A model generated the notes under the pieces. It did not search any database. It was given only the letters and a program-made list of their open reading frames with translations, and was not told the origin of the DNA. From NCBI GenBank assembly GCA_964371585.1, contig CAYJMD010000004.1:1-64000 (forward strand): a DNA stretch of 64,000 bases, written 5' to 3'. The stretch comes from RGIG5057 sp964371585. Its GTDB lineage: Bacteria > Bacillota > Clostridia > TANB77 > CAG-465. A program made the position numbers and the translations under genes. Below, piece by piece: positions 45,457-54,191 of the stretch (the stretch's first letter is position 1; each line of letters begins with the position of its first letter).

Positions 45457-45873
45457 TTATAATGGAAAACCACTACTTCTTTTAATTGTAATTAATTTTG
45501 ATAATAATGCCATAACCATTAAAACGCCCCAAATAATTGTTATAAGTTCAGAAGCAACAATAATGTTAAATCCAAGAGCTAAAGCAAATAATATATTTCC
45601 AAATATAACAATATATCTACTAGCTTTATTATTAAATATAGATATTAAAAGTGGTAAAAATATAATTATCCAGTAAATAACTTGACTTAATAATGGATTA
45701 TTAAGAGATGTATTAAATGACTTTACCATTTGATCAATAAAATTATCTGTTGTTGTTTCTATAGAAGTTGCATATGTAACATTAACTGTAGTTATTAATA
45801 TTAATGAAATTAAACTTGCTATCATTATTTTATTTATTTTTTTCATATACCTTTTATGATAAGTTAATATCAT
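45457..45873 (-). CDS. Small secreted or membrane protein, unknown
   Basis: A 138-aa protein. Residues about 10-36 form a signal-like segment (KKINKIMIASLISLILITTVNVTYA) with a possible cleavage after TYA. A short outer part (TSIETTTDNFIDQMVKSFNT) precedes three further hydrophobic segments. It ends with a short basic tail. I do not recognise a family. AAGGAG lies just before the ATG at 45873; the ATG at codon 10 has a weaker site. Confidence 0.7.
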   Translation of the reverse strand: MILTYHKRYMKKINKIMIASLISLILITTVNVTYATSIETTTDNFIDQMVKSFNTSLNNPLLSQVIYWIIIFLPLLISIFNNKASRYIVIFGNILFALALGFNIIVASELITIIWGVLMVMALLSKLITIKRSSGFPL

Positions 45874-46047
45874 ATTCTCCTTTCATAAATCTTAATACAT
45901 AATATATATTGTCTAATATTAGTATTTGTTAAAATATACTATTAATACATATTACATATCTATTATATATCTAGTATATATCAAATATATTTTTTAGTCA
46001 AGTTAATGTATAAATAATTTATTAACTAAAGTAATTTACAATAAAAA

Positions 46048-46070
46048 AGAAGGGATTTAAGTTCCCTTCT
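46048..46070 (-). terminator. Terminator of spoIIE
   Basis: AGAAGGGA / TCCCTTCT stem; the minus strand continues with TTTTTT. Confidence 0.8.
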
Positions 46071-46075
46071 AAGTT

Positions 46076-48418
46076 CTAATTTTTACTAATCTTATGTACA
46101 ATTATTGTTGAATCATCTGTAAGACTGTTTCCTCTAGATTTAACAAACTCTTTTTTCAAATATTCTAATATTTGTTTTTCAGATAATGTTATATCTATAT
46201 TTTTAATACTGTTTACAAAAGAATTTTGACTTTTATTTGATTCATCATGCACAACACCATCAGTAACTTGTATTATTATGTCATCTTTATTTAATCTTTT
46301 AGTAATAGGTATATACTCAGCATCTGCAAGTAGCCCTACTGGTATATTATGATTAGTAAGTGTACTGATTTTACCTTCTGATAGTATATATGTAGGAGCA
46401 GCTCCAAGTTTAATAAACTCGCCATGTAAAGTTTCTAAATCTATTATACACATATCTATTGTTGCATAACTACTTTCAGCTTGATGTATTTTAATTATTG
46501 AGTTTATCATTTCAATAGCTTTATCTTCTTCAAAACCACCTTTAAGTAATTTTTCAAACATTGAGATAACATTTTTACTACTAGATGAAGCTTCTAATGA
46601 ACTACCTACACCGTCAGATAATATAGATATGTATTTACTTTTAAAATCATCAAATACTAAATGTGAGTCTCCAGATACTTCTTCTTCGTTTTTAATACCT
46701 TTATATGTACTACTTGTAATTTTATATTTTAATTTAGATGCAAGCCTTATTTTAGATTTTTCTGTTTTTGTTAAATTTAACATCATTTTAACTGCCATAG
46801 GTTTTTCAAGTAGAGATGAAAGAGCTAGTGATATTTCTTTTTTCTGTTTATCAAAATCATTTAGTATATCAGTTACAAAAACATATTCAATGTATCCGTT
46901 ATTATCTACATCTAGTTCATCTTCATACACTCTGTATCCCATTACTTTAAGTTCTTCTCTTATCTTTTTAACATCTATTCCTGCTTCAGTCATTTGACCT
47001 GAAATATCAAGAGAAATATTTGAGATTATTTTAGATATTTCATCATATTGTTTACTAAGTAATTTATTATTTTCTTCTTCTTTTCTTTTAAGTAATCTAG
47101 TTATTTTCATACTATCATTTATTTGTTTAATTTCTTCTATTAAAGTTTCAGATTTATCACATGTAACAAGTAACATATCACTTGAAACTTCTTCTAATCT
47201 TTCTAATCTTGTTGCTATATTATCAACTGATATTTTAAGCATTTCAGCATCAATACATTTTTTCTTATCTTTACATCCAATACATTTATCGTGAGCATGT
47301 TTAATTATATACTTAAATATAACATCTCTTGTTTCTAGTTTAGATTCTTTAGTTACAGGAACTGTTATATCTGCTAAATCTTTAAATACTAATGATGTAG
47401 CATTAAGTTTAGCCTTAACTTCTTTAGATACATCAAGTAGATTATCTGCTAGACTATCTAATTTTGAATTGTAATTAAATATATCATCTAGTGACATAGC
47501 TACTTTTTTAGGTAGAAATATAAGTATCATAGATGCTGCTACAACTTCTATAGCCATACCAACATAAAATGATGAACTTGATATTAGATATGAAACAAGT
47601 ATAACGCCAAGTATAAATGATATAACAACAGGTATTTTACCATATTTTCTAAATACAGCTGATATCATTCCACTTACAGCTAAAATAACTACATAAGCAA
47701 GACTTATATTACTAAATATTGTTGCTGTAAGGCCAAGTGTAAGTCCAGCTACTGCTCCAAGCGCTGCAGATGTTTTCCATCCATATATCATAGTAATAGC
47801 TACAATAGCTATATTCATAAGTGATATTCCATATATGCTTATATGACTAAGAGGAGTTACAAGTAGTGCTAAAAGTAAAAGCCCTGCCATCATCTCTTCA
47901 CTTGAGAACACATATCCTTTTTTTATATTAAATACAACATATATACTTGTTACAAGCACAATAAATAGTATTGTGGATATAAGTAACTCATATATTACTG
48001 GTACAAATGACATGCTAAGTACTATTGTTGCAACTGTTTTAACTATTGTCATAGATAATAATAATTTTATTAAATTAATATACTTTCTACTTATACCTTC
48101 TACATTTACTGCTGCAGTAAGCAGTGTAAATACTGCAAAGAATATAGTATATATAATAAAACTACTAATTGGCATACTAGTAATTGCCATACCAATCATA
48201 CTTATTCCATATATAAAAATTAGTGGTACATTAAATGTACAGGCTAGTCCAATCATAATATACGGAAATGGTGCTATTTCTTCTGAAAAACTTATTAATG
48301 ATAATACTAATGCTATAAGACAAAACCCTATGGTTTTGTAATTGATCCTTTTTTTATTTACTGTTACATCTTCTAAAATGTAACTTTCTTCCTCGTTAAA
48401 ATATTCGTTATACAACAT
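46076..48418 (-). CDS. spoIIE: Stage II sporulation protein E
   Basis: A 780-aa membrane PP2C-type phosphatase that dephosphorylates SpoIIAA and so switches on sigma-F in the forespore. About ten membrane helices fill residues 25-310; a central regulatory region contains CIGCKDKKKCIDAEM; the phosphatase domain ends the protein, with LSDGVGSSLEASSSSK and SLTDDSTIIV holding metal-binding Asp residues. It is the clearest sign that the organism forms endospores. AGAGGTG precedes the ATG, and a possible Spo0A-type promoter lies at 48451-48478. Confidence 0.95.
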   Translation of the reverse strand: MLYNEYFNEEESYILEDVTVNKKRINYKTIGFCLIALVLSLISFSEEIAPFPYIMIGLACTFNVPLIFIYGISMIGMAITSMPISSFIIYTIFFAVFTLLTAAVNVEGISRKYINLIKLLLSMTIVKTVATIVLSMSFVPVIYELLISTILFIVLVTSIYVVFNIKKGYVFSSEEMMAGLLLLALLVTPLSHISIYGISLMNIAIVAITMIYGWKTSAALGAVAGLTLGLTATIFSNISLAYVVILAVSGMISAVFRKYGKIPVVISFILGVILVSYLISSSSFYVGMAIEVVAASMILIFLPKKVAMSLDDIFNYNSKLDSLADNLLDVSKEVKAKLNATSLVFKDLADITVPVTKESKLETRDVIFKYIIKHAHDKCIGCKDKKKCIDAEMLKISVDNIATRLERLEEVSSDMLLVTCDKSETLIEEIKQINDSMKITRLLKRKEEENNKLLSKQYDEISKIISNISLDISGQMTEAGIDVKKIREELKVMGYRVYEDELDVDNNGYIEYVFVTDILNDFDKQKKEISLALSSLLEKPMAVKMMLNLTKTEKSKIRLASKLKYKITSSTYKGIKNEEEVSGDSHLVFDDFKSKYISILSDGVGSSLEASSSSKNVISMFEKLLKGGFEEDKAIEMINSIIKIHQAESSYATIDMCIIDLETLHGEFIKLGAAPTYILSEGKISTLTNHNIPVGLLADAEYIPITKRLNKDDIIIQVTDGVVHDESNKSQNSFVNSIKNIDITLSEKQILEYLKKEFVKSRGNSLTDDSTIIVHKISKN

Positions 48419-48450
48419 ATTACACCTCTACTTCTTATGCTACATATTAT

Positions 48451-48478
48451 ATTATATGTATTACAAATATTTTGTCAT
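48451..48478 (-). promoter_or_regulatory. Possible spoIIE promoter
   Basis: Minus strand ATGACA (48473-48478), 16 bp, TATAAT (48451-48456). The -35 region contains TGACAAA, a loose match to a Spo0A box; spoIIE is Spo0A-activated in Bacillus. Confidence 0.45.
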
Positions 48479-48506
48479 TTTTTACTTAAATTATAAATTT
48501 AATAAA

Positions 48507-48544
48507 ATATATCAAAACAGTAAACATTTACCATCTTGATATAT
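48507..48544 (-). terminator. Terminator of the gene at 48573
   Basis: ATATATCAA / TTGATATAT outer stem with an inner GTAAA / TTTAC hairpin; the minus strand continues with TTTTATT. Confidence 0.55.
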
Positions 48545-48572
48545 CTCTTTAAAATAACAAATCTAGTACTGT

Positions 48573-49997
48573 TTACCCTTCACTGCTTAATTCTTCTGAT
48601 AGTATTTTTGCATGTTCAAGCATTTCTTTTCTTAATTTTTCTTTAATTAAGTTTGCGTTTTCATCTTCAGTTTCGTTTAAATCAGTTTCTTCTTTTAACT
48701 TTTTTATATCATCTAGCGTACTTATTTCTTCAGCTTTTTTTGTAGTTCTTCTTGTAGTTTTTTTTGCTACAGGCTTGTCTTCTTCATCTGTTTTTTCAGC
48801 TTTCTTTTTAGTCACTTTTTTAGTTACTTTCTTTGTTACTTTTTTTATTTTATCTTTAATTTCAGTTATCTTTTTAGTAATACCTTCTTCTTTTTCTTCA
48901 ATAGTTTCTGAAACTTCGTTTACTTCTTCAGCAGTATCTTCTACTTCTTCTTTTTCCTCTATTTCTTCTTCACCAGTTAACTGTTTTTTTAATATTTTTA
49001 TAGTAGCTTCAGATACATTTTCACCTTCTAAAGCTCTGTTTAAAATAAATTCATCTAGCTCATCATACATAAAGTTTGTAACCATTTTTGAATATTCTAA
49101 ATATTCATCTTCAGTTTTTATTGTTCTATGTACATCGTTTACCATTGTTTTTATTTTAAGATCATATATTTCTTTATACATTCTTATATAGTCTTTTATA
49201 TTCATAACTCCAGTTTCTAAACTTTCATTATATATATTAACTATTTTTTCAAATACTTTATCTATGATTTTAAAATATCTGTACGCATTTTTACAAATGT
49301 TAATAAGTACTTTAAATTCATACATATGCCTATCAATATCTGATTGAATTCCAGCAAGCATAGTTTCTATTACAAATTCAATTAATTCTCTTTCATCAAT
49401 TGGAAGTCTAGCAATATCATAGTTATCGTTTATGTATCCAACATACTCATCTATAACTTCAAATATTTCTTCATAGTCTTTGTTTGTATATTCACCTGTT
49501 TGTATTTTAGTATCAAGAGAAGTTGCAACTCTAATTAAGTTGTTATATCTTTGATTTTTACCTTCATCTTTAATATTTTGTTTAACTTGATCTATAACAG
49601 TTGATAAGATAAGTAAATTGTATTTTACTTCTTCCTTCATTTTAAACTTAGCTTTAGTTACTCTATCATATTCCATTTCTAAAAATATTTTTTGAAGTTC
49701 TAATCTTTCAATCTTATCTGTAGAATTTATTTTTTCAATAATATCCTCATCATATGACATTTTAAGATCATACATACTTCTTTGCATAATATCATATTGA
49801 TATTTAACAAATACTATTTCACCTAGTATGTTTTGTTCATATTCCTTTTTGTTTTCATCCTCTTGCTTATTTATTATGCTTAGATGCTCATCTATCGCCC
49901 TATTCATTTTATTCATGTTGACCATAATCACGACTGTCTGTATTATACGGTCAAATATATTTATCTTTTTCTTTTCACTTACAACTATATCTGACAT
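48573..49997 (-). CDS. Long helical protein with a histone-H1-like Lys/Thr repeat
   Basis: A 474-aa protein, family not recognised. Residues about 1-340 are helical and charged, with Asp/Glu/Lys/Tyr patterns typical of coiled coil or spectrin-like bundles (KEYEQNILGEIVFVKYQYDI, RAIDEHLSIINKQEDE). An acidic linker (EEIEEKEEVEDTAEEVNEV) leads to a basic region with KKVTKKVTKKVTKKK and KKTTRRTTKKAEE, resembling histone H1 or bacterial Hc1 tails; a final acidic helix closes the protein. No membrane segment is present. It lies between spoIIE and comEC on the same strand, with GGGGG before the ATG. DNA or chromosome organisation is inference from the tail. Confidence 0.75.
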   Translation of the reverse strand: MSDIVVSEKKKINIFDRIIQTVVIMVNMNKMNRAIDEHLSIINKQEDENKKEYEQNILGEIVFVKYQYDIMQRSMYDLKMSYDEDIIEKINSTDKIERLELQKIFLEMEYDRVTKAKFKMKEEVKYNLLILSTVIDQVKQNIKDEGKNQRYNNLIRVATSLDTKIQTGEYTNKDYEEIFEVIDEYVGYINDNYDIARLPIDERELIEFVIETMLAGIQSDIDRHMYEFKVLINICKNAYRYFKIIDKVFEKIVNIYNESLETGVMNIKDYIRMYKEIYDLKIKTMVNDVHRTIKTEDEYLEYSKMVTNFMYDELDEFILNRALEGENVSEATIKILKKQLTGEEEIEEKEEVEDTAEEVNEVSETIEEKEEGITKKITEIKDKIKKVTKKVTKKVTKKKAEKTDEEDKPVAKKTTRRTTKKAEEISTLDDIKKLKEETDLNETEDENANLIKEKLRKEMLEHAKILSEELSSEG

Positions 49998-50152
49998 AAG
50001 TTTTAAGCCCCCTTTTGCCTATATTATACATTGTTTTTTTAAAATAAGCAAGTCTTTTGATATTTTTTTTGAATTTAATTATTTGCTAGTATATAAAAAT
50101 TTTTTTAGGCATTTTGTGTACTATTTTTTCATTAACTTTTATACTAGTACTA

Positions 50153-52558
50153 TCAATATTCATAGTATACATAACCATTACTTTCAGTTATAGTATAATG
50201 TAAATTTAGAGTGCTAAACCTATTTAAAATTTCTGTGCTTGGATGATTAAATATTGACTTTTTAGAAGAAATGATATAATTATTTGAATATATAAACTTT
50301 AAGAACTCTTCACTGCTTGATGTTTTAGAACCATGATGCCCTACTTGATATGTATCTAAATTATTTAATTTATAGATTATTTCATCATTTGCCTCTTTAT
50401 TTACAAACTCTTTCATTATATGTTCCTCTGTTTCAATAGTCGCATCTCCCATAAATAAATGATATGAATTATTAAGTGTTAGTAATGTTACTATACTATT
50501 TGTATTTATTAAATCATCTGATTTTATAATAGTTTCAGATGGTGCATATATAAAATCTAAACTTATTTCATTATCTATTTGAATGTTATCATAACTTTCT
50601 ACCATAATTTTATTTATATTATACTTTTGTATAAATTTTTCAAACTCAGTATAATTAAACTCTTCATTTTCTATGTACGAATATATAATATTTTTTATGA
50701 CTATATTACCAGAACTTAAACTTTCCTCTAATTCATATAGTCCATTATAGTGATCTGTGTGAAAATGACTTATTATTAAATAATCTATTATATATATATT
50801 CTTTTTAGTTAGAAAAGTTTCAAGTGGATATTTAACATTACTACTTATGCTACCTATATCAAACATTATTACTTTATTATTATGAGAAATAAGTGCCATA
50901 TTACCTTGTCCTACATTAAAATAGTATATATATGTTTTATTTATCTCTAAAACAAAATAATTTATTAGAATAATTACTATTAGTATATAACGAGCTATTA
51001 TAACTAAATGTTTAATTACTACTCTTTTTTTCTTATAGCTTTTTAAATAACTATTTGTATACTTAAGTATTAACCTATTATGAATTAAATAATTTATAAT
51101 TTTATCTTTAAATACAATAAGCAGTAATACTATATAATATATAATAATTGTTGTAGATGTTGGACTATGCAATGAAAAAGAAATATTGATATTTTCAAAT
51201 ATATTTAAAATGAATTTTAATACATCAATAATAAATTTATCTATTATTACAATGATATCTGCTAAAATAGGTATTTTAAATGTAATTATTAATATAGTAC
51301 CTAAAATTAATTTGAGTAAATATATGGGAAATAACAATATATTACCTAAGTATGATATAATACTATAATAATTAAAATAGTATATTATTAAAGGAAATAA
51401 ACTAATTAATGAAGATAAATAAATACTTGTACTTTTTATTATATATTGTTTTAAACTATTAACTAATTTTAATACTTTATTTGTTTTAGAACTTTTATGA
51501 TATATATATTTATAATAATTATTAGCAGTAATAAAATTAAACATTAAATATTTATTTAAATTAGAGTTAATTATATAGATGCCTAAAGTTGCAACAGTTC
51601 CTAGAAGAAAACTTAAAGAAAAAATTATATATGGATTATAGATAAGTAAGATTAAAGTAGTGATTATAAGTTTTATATATCTATTTACTCTACTATTAGA
51701 TATAGTAAATATTTCTACTAAAATATAACTGATAAGTACTCTTAAAATAGATATTTTAAAATTACAAAATATATAAAATATTATATAACTTAAAATTTTT
51801 ATAACATTATTTATTTTAAGTAGGTTTACTATTTTCCTTATATTGTATTTACTATTTATATTATTAATACATTTATTTAGCATATTAGAGATAAAATCAA
51901 TAATACATTTTATAATGTATAAATTACTACCAGAAACAGAAATGAAAACATTAAGACTTATAATAGTAAATAACTCTTCTTCTTTATCTTCAAAATCAAT
52001 TTTATCACCTAAAATAATAGTTTTAAAGAGCCCAAAATCATCATTGATAGTATATTCAATATACTCTTTAAATTTATTTAAATACTCATATAATGGAGTT
52101 AAAATATTATTATTAGTTGTTATATATTTAACTTCATTTACAGAAATACTACCAACAATATTTCTAGAATTTAAATATTTATTATAATCAAATTCATACA
52201 TATTATTTAAAGCATTATTTTTATCAAGTTTTCTATTTACGTATATTACATCATTATACTCATAATTAGAAAATCTATTAAAAAACATCTCTTCTTTATT
52301 TAAGCTTATATAACTATCATCCTCATCAAGATAAATTTTAAGAAGCACATGATCATTAAATATCCCCTCTTCTACTCTTGCAAGATATACAATACTAGAA
52401 TCTGAAATGCTTTCCAAACTAATAATTGAAACTTTTGAAATAACTTTATCTTCATACTTAAAATTAAATTTATATATGTGATAACTAATACTTATGATTA
52501 AAATAACTGAAATAATAACTAAAATGGATTTACAACGTTTCTTGAAAAAATGATTCAT
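50153..52558 (-). CDS. comEC: ComEC/Rec2-type DNA uptake channel protein
   Basis: An 801-aa membrane protein that carries single-stranded DNA across the membrane during transformation. It has the DUF4131 N-terminal region (KEEMFFNRFSNYEYNDVIYV), a central Competence domain with many helices, and a C-terminal metallo-beta-lactamase-like domain with FNVGQGNMALISHNNK and ISHFHTDHYNGL. Full length. The coding sequence is extremely A+T-rich (many Ile, Asn, Lys and Tyr). I saw no comEA or comFA in the window, so competence is possible but not shown. The ribosome binding site is weak. Confidence 0.9.
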   Translation of the reverse strand: MNHFFKKRCKSILVIISVILIISISYHIYKFNFKYEDKVISKVSIISLESISDSSIVYLARVEEGIFNDHVLLKIYLDEDDSYISLNKEEMFFNRFSNYEYNDVIYVNRKLDKNNALNNMYEFDYNKYLNSRNIVGSISVNEVKYITTNNNILTPLYEYLNKFKEYIEYTINDDFGLFKTIILGDKIDFEDKEEELFTIISLNVFISVSGSNLYIIKCIIDFISNMLNKCINNINSKYNIRKIVNLLKINNVIKILSYIIFYIFCNFKISILRVLISYILVEIFTISNSRVNRYIKLIITTLILLIYNPYIIFSLSFLLGTVATLGIYIINSNLNKYLMFNFITANNYYKYIYHKSSKTNKVLKLVNSLKQYIIKSTSIYLSSLISLFPLIIYYFNYYSIISYLGNILLFPIYLLKLILGTILIITFKIPILADIIVIIDKFIIDVLKFILNIFENINISFSLHSPTSTTIIIYYIVLLLIVFKDKIINYLIHNRLILKYTNSYLKSYKKKRVVIKHLVIIARYILIVIILINYFVLEINKTYIYYFNVGQGNMALISHNNKVIMFDIGSISSNVKYPLETFLTKKNIYIIDYLIISHFHTDHYNGLYELEESLSSGNIVIKNIIYSYIENEEFNYTEFEKFIQKYNINKIMVESYDNIQIDNEISLDFIYAPSETIIKSDDLINTNSIVTLLTLNNSYHLFMGDATIETEEHIMKEFVNKEANDEIIYKLNNLDTYQVGHHGSKTSSSEEFLKFIYSNNYIISSKKSIFNHPSTEILNRFSTLNLHYTITESNGYVYYEY

Positions 52559-52723
52559 CTAAACCAACAACCTTTGAAATAATAATTAAAAAATAAAATA
52601 CAATAAAATAAAAATTGAATAAAATATATTAAAATAATAATGTTAAATAAATGGATAAAATAAATAATGAAATAAATATGAAAAAATAATAAATTTTTAA
52701 AAATATGATTTAACACATAAAAA
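52559..52723. other. A-rich low-complexity tract upstream of comEC
   Basis: The plus strand is dominated by AAATAAA/AATAAAATA units with almost no C (52570-52690). There is no gene. It is the likely leader or promoter side of comEC (minus strand), whose transcript would begin in a T-rich stretch. Confidence 0.6.
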
Positions 52724-52753
52724 TACTAATACAAATAAACATTCATATTAGTA
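52724..52753 (-). terminator. Terminator of spoVG
   Basis: TACTAAT...ATTAGTA inverted repeat followed on the minus strand by TATTTTTA. A second small hairpin (AAGAAAT / ATTTCTT, 52758-52777) lies between it and the gene. Confidence 0.5.
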
Positions 52754-52801
52754 CTTAAAGAAATTATAAAATTTCTTAGTATAGTTATATTAATACTAAA
52801 A

Positions 52802-53071
52802 CTACGCTTGTTCTTCAACTGGTTGTTCATTGTATTTTTCAATAACTTTAGTTTCTATCATTGTTCTTACTTCAGTTTTTATTGGATGAGCAATGTCTAC
52901 AAATTCCCCATTAGGTACTTTTTTGCTAGGCATTTTCACAAATAAACCTCTTTCACTTTCTAAAATTCTAACATCATGAATAACAAATTCTCCATCGATA
53001 GTTATAGAAGCTATCGCTTTTAGTTTGTTTTGAGTGTTTAATTTTTTTATTCTTATCTCTGTAATTGTCAT
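52802..53071 (-). CDS. spoVG: Septation/sporulation regulator SpoVG
   Basis: About 89 aa. SpoVG is a small nucleic-acid-binding regulator of septation, sporulation and envelope genes. The sequence ITEIRIKKLNTQNKLKAIAS, then GEFVIHDVRILESERGLFV, then MPSKKVPNGEFVDIAHPI follows the family closely. I start it at the ATG at 53071 (MTITEIR), not at the GTG three codons earlier, because family members start here and the GGCGGTG site is well spaced for it. It is a single gene with a strong promoter at 53105-53133. Confidence 0.96.
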   Translation of the reverse strand: MTITEIRIKKLNTQNKLKAIASITIDGEFVIHDVRILESERGLFVKMPSKKVPNGEFVDIAHPIKTEVRTMIETKVIEKYNEQPVEEQA

Positions 53072-53104
53072 TTCACACACCGCCTTCCTTGCTAGTATAA
53101 TGAT

Positions 53105-53133
53105 ATTATACTAACAAAAAAATAATAAGTCAA
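53105..53133 (-). promoter_or_regulatory. Sigma-A-like promoter of spoVG
   Basis: Minus strand TTGACT (53128-53133), 17 bp, TATAAT (53105-53110). Confidence 0.8.
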
Positions 53134-53168
53134 TACAATTTTTTAATTTTTTTTAATTTTTAACAAAT

Positions 53169-53209
53169 AATGGTAGATATACTAGGAGCAGTCCTATTTA
53201 TCTACCATT
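53169..53209 (-). terminator. Terminator-like hairpin after the TIGR03936 gene
   Basis: AATGGTAGATA / TATCTACCATT with an inner CCTA/TAGG arm, a long stable stem; the following T tract is short. Confidence 0.6.
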
Positions 53210-53218
53210 TACAACATT

Positions 53219-53896
53219 TTATTTATATAATATTTTTTCTCTTCTTACTTTATATTCTACTTCTTCATCTAAATATTTACCAAATGATTCCATTATAATA
53301 TCTGGTTTTAAATTAGAATTTGATCCTGTATCTACTGTAATTTCTAATTTACCACCAAACATAAATTCATAATGTTTAATCATCGGTGTTATATCTACTC
53401 TATCTTCTAACTTCTTAGAATTTTTGTATGCCAGTATAGTTGTTTGAGATAAGAATTCTTCAAGCTTCTTATTATAATTTGTTTTCATATCTGCTATTTC
53501 TCTTACTGTTTTATCTTTTAGTTTTTCTTCACTATATAGTATCTCTATTGTATATACAGATGCAAAAACTCTAGACATTATATTTTTTTCATCTGCTTTA
53601 CATACTTCAGCTCCAAGTATTGTTATAGATCCTGGAAGTACTTTATTTACTTCACGTATAAAAAATGGTATTTCTAATTCTTCTGTAAGTGAAACTTCAA
53701 ATATTTCCCCGGTACTTTCAATACCAACACTTAAAGGACTAGCAAATACAAGTTCTGGTCTTGGTGTAAATCCTTCTGAATATTTTAGTGGTACACTTGC
53801 TCTTCTAAATGCACATTCAAATACATTCATCATATCTAGATGTGATAAATATGTTGCTTCTTTTGACTTACCATATGTTACTCTTAATTTCATCAT
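53219..53896 (-). CDS. TIGR03936/DUF2344 radical-SAM-associated protein
   Basis: About 226 aa. MKLRVTYGKSKEATYLSHLD, then FECAFRRASVPLKYSEGFTPRPELVFASPL are diagnostic of this family. In most Firmicutes it lies next to, or is fused with, a TIGR03960 radical SAM protein; here no such gene is adjacent, so its partner must be elsewhere. The start is at the double ATG at 53896/53893, matching the family; the frame is open a further 30 codons upstream without a ribosome binding site. An inverted repeat (AAGAATGG / CCATTCTT, 53952-53991) lies in its leader. Confidence 0.88.
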   Translation of the reverse strand: MMKLRVTYGKSKEATYLSHLDMMNVFECAFRRASVPLKYSEGFTPRPELVFASPLSVGIESTGEIFEVSLTEELEIPFFIREVNKVLPGSITILGAEVCKADEKNIMSRVFASVYTIEILYSEEKLKDKTVREIADMKTNYNKKLEEFLSQTTILAYKNSKKLEDRVDITPMIKHYEFMFGGKLEITVDTGSNSNLKPDIIMESFGKYLDEEVEYKVRREKILYK

Positions 53897-54115
53897 ATTA
53901 TTTAATTCACCGTTTTCTTTCCTTATATATATTTTATTAGTAATAAATATAAGAATGGCATAACTACTTTTAATATAAGTAACCATTCTTTAATGTATAT
54001 ATATTACTAATGATATTTTACAATATACATATTATATCAAAGTTCTTCTTAAAAATCAACAATTCGACATATTTTTTTAATCTATTAGAACTGTTAAAAA
54101 CATCTCATTATTTTT

Positions 54116-54164
54116 TTCACAATACTTTCACATTACCTTCACTAATCCTTCACATTTACTTCAT
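54116..54164 (+). promoter_or_regulatory. Five direct TTCAC repeats at exact 11-bp spacing, plus -10 box
   Basis: TTCAC at 54116, 54127, 54138 and 54149, and TTCAT at 54160, each exactly 11 bp apart. The last overlaps a TATAAT at 54164-54169, upstream of the ABC permease gene. One-helical-turn direct repeats are the usual operators of OmpR/PhoB-type response regulators. No two-component system lies in the window. Confidence 0.8.
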
Positions 54165-54191
54165 ATAATAGTTTTGAAAGAAGGAGGAATT

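Noticed and set aside
52570..52690. A-rich tract as an origin or centromere-like element
   Set aside because: It has no iterons, DnaA boxes or partition genes nearby. Plain low complexity upstream of comEC explains it.
53952..53991. Inverted repeat AAGAATGG / CCATTCTT as a terminator
   Set aside because: No gene ends there on either strand and the T tract is poor. A leader structure for the minus-strand gene is more likely.
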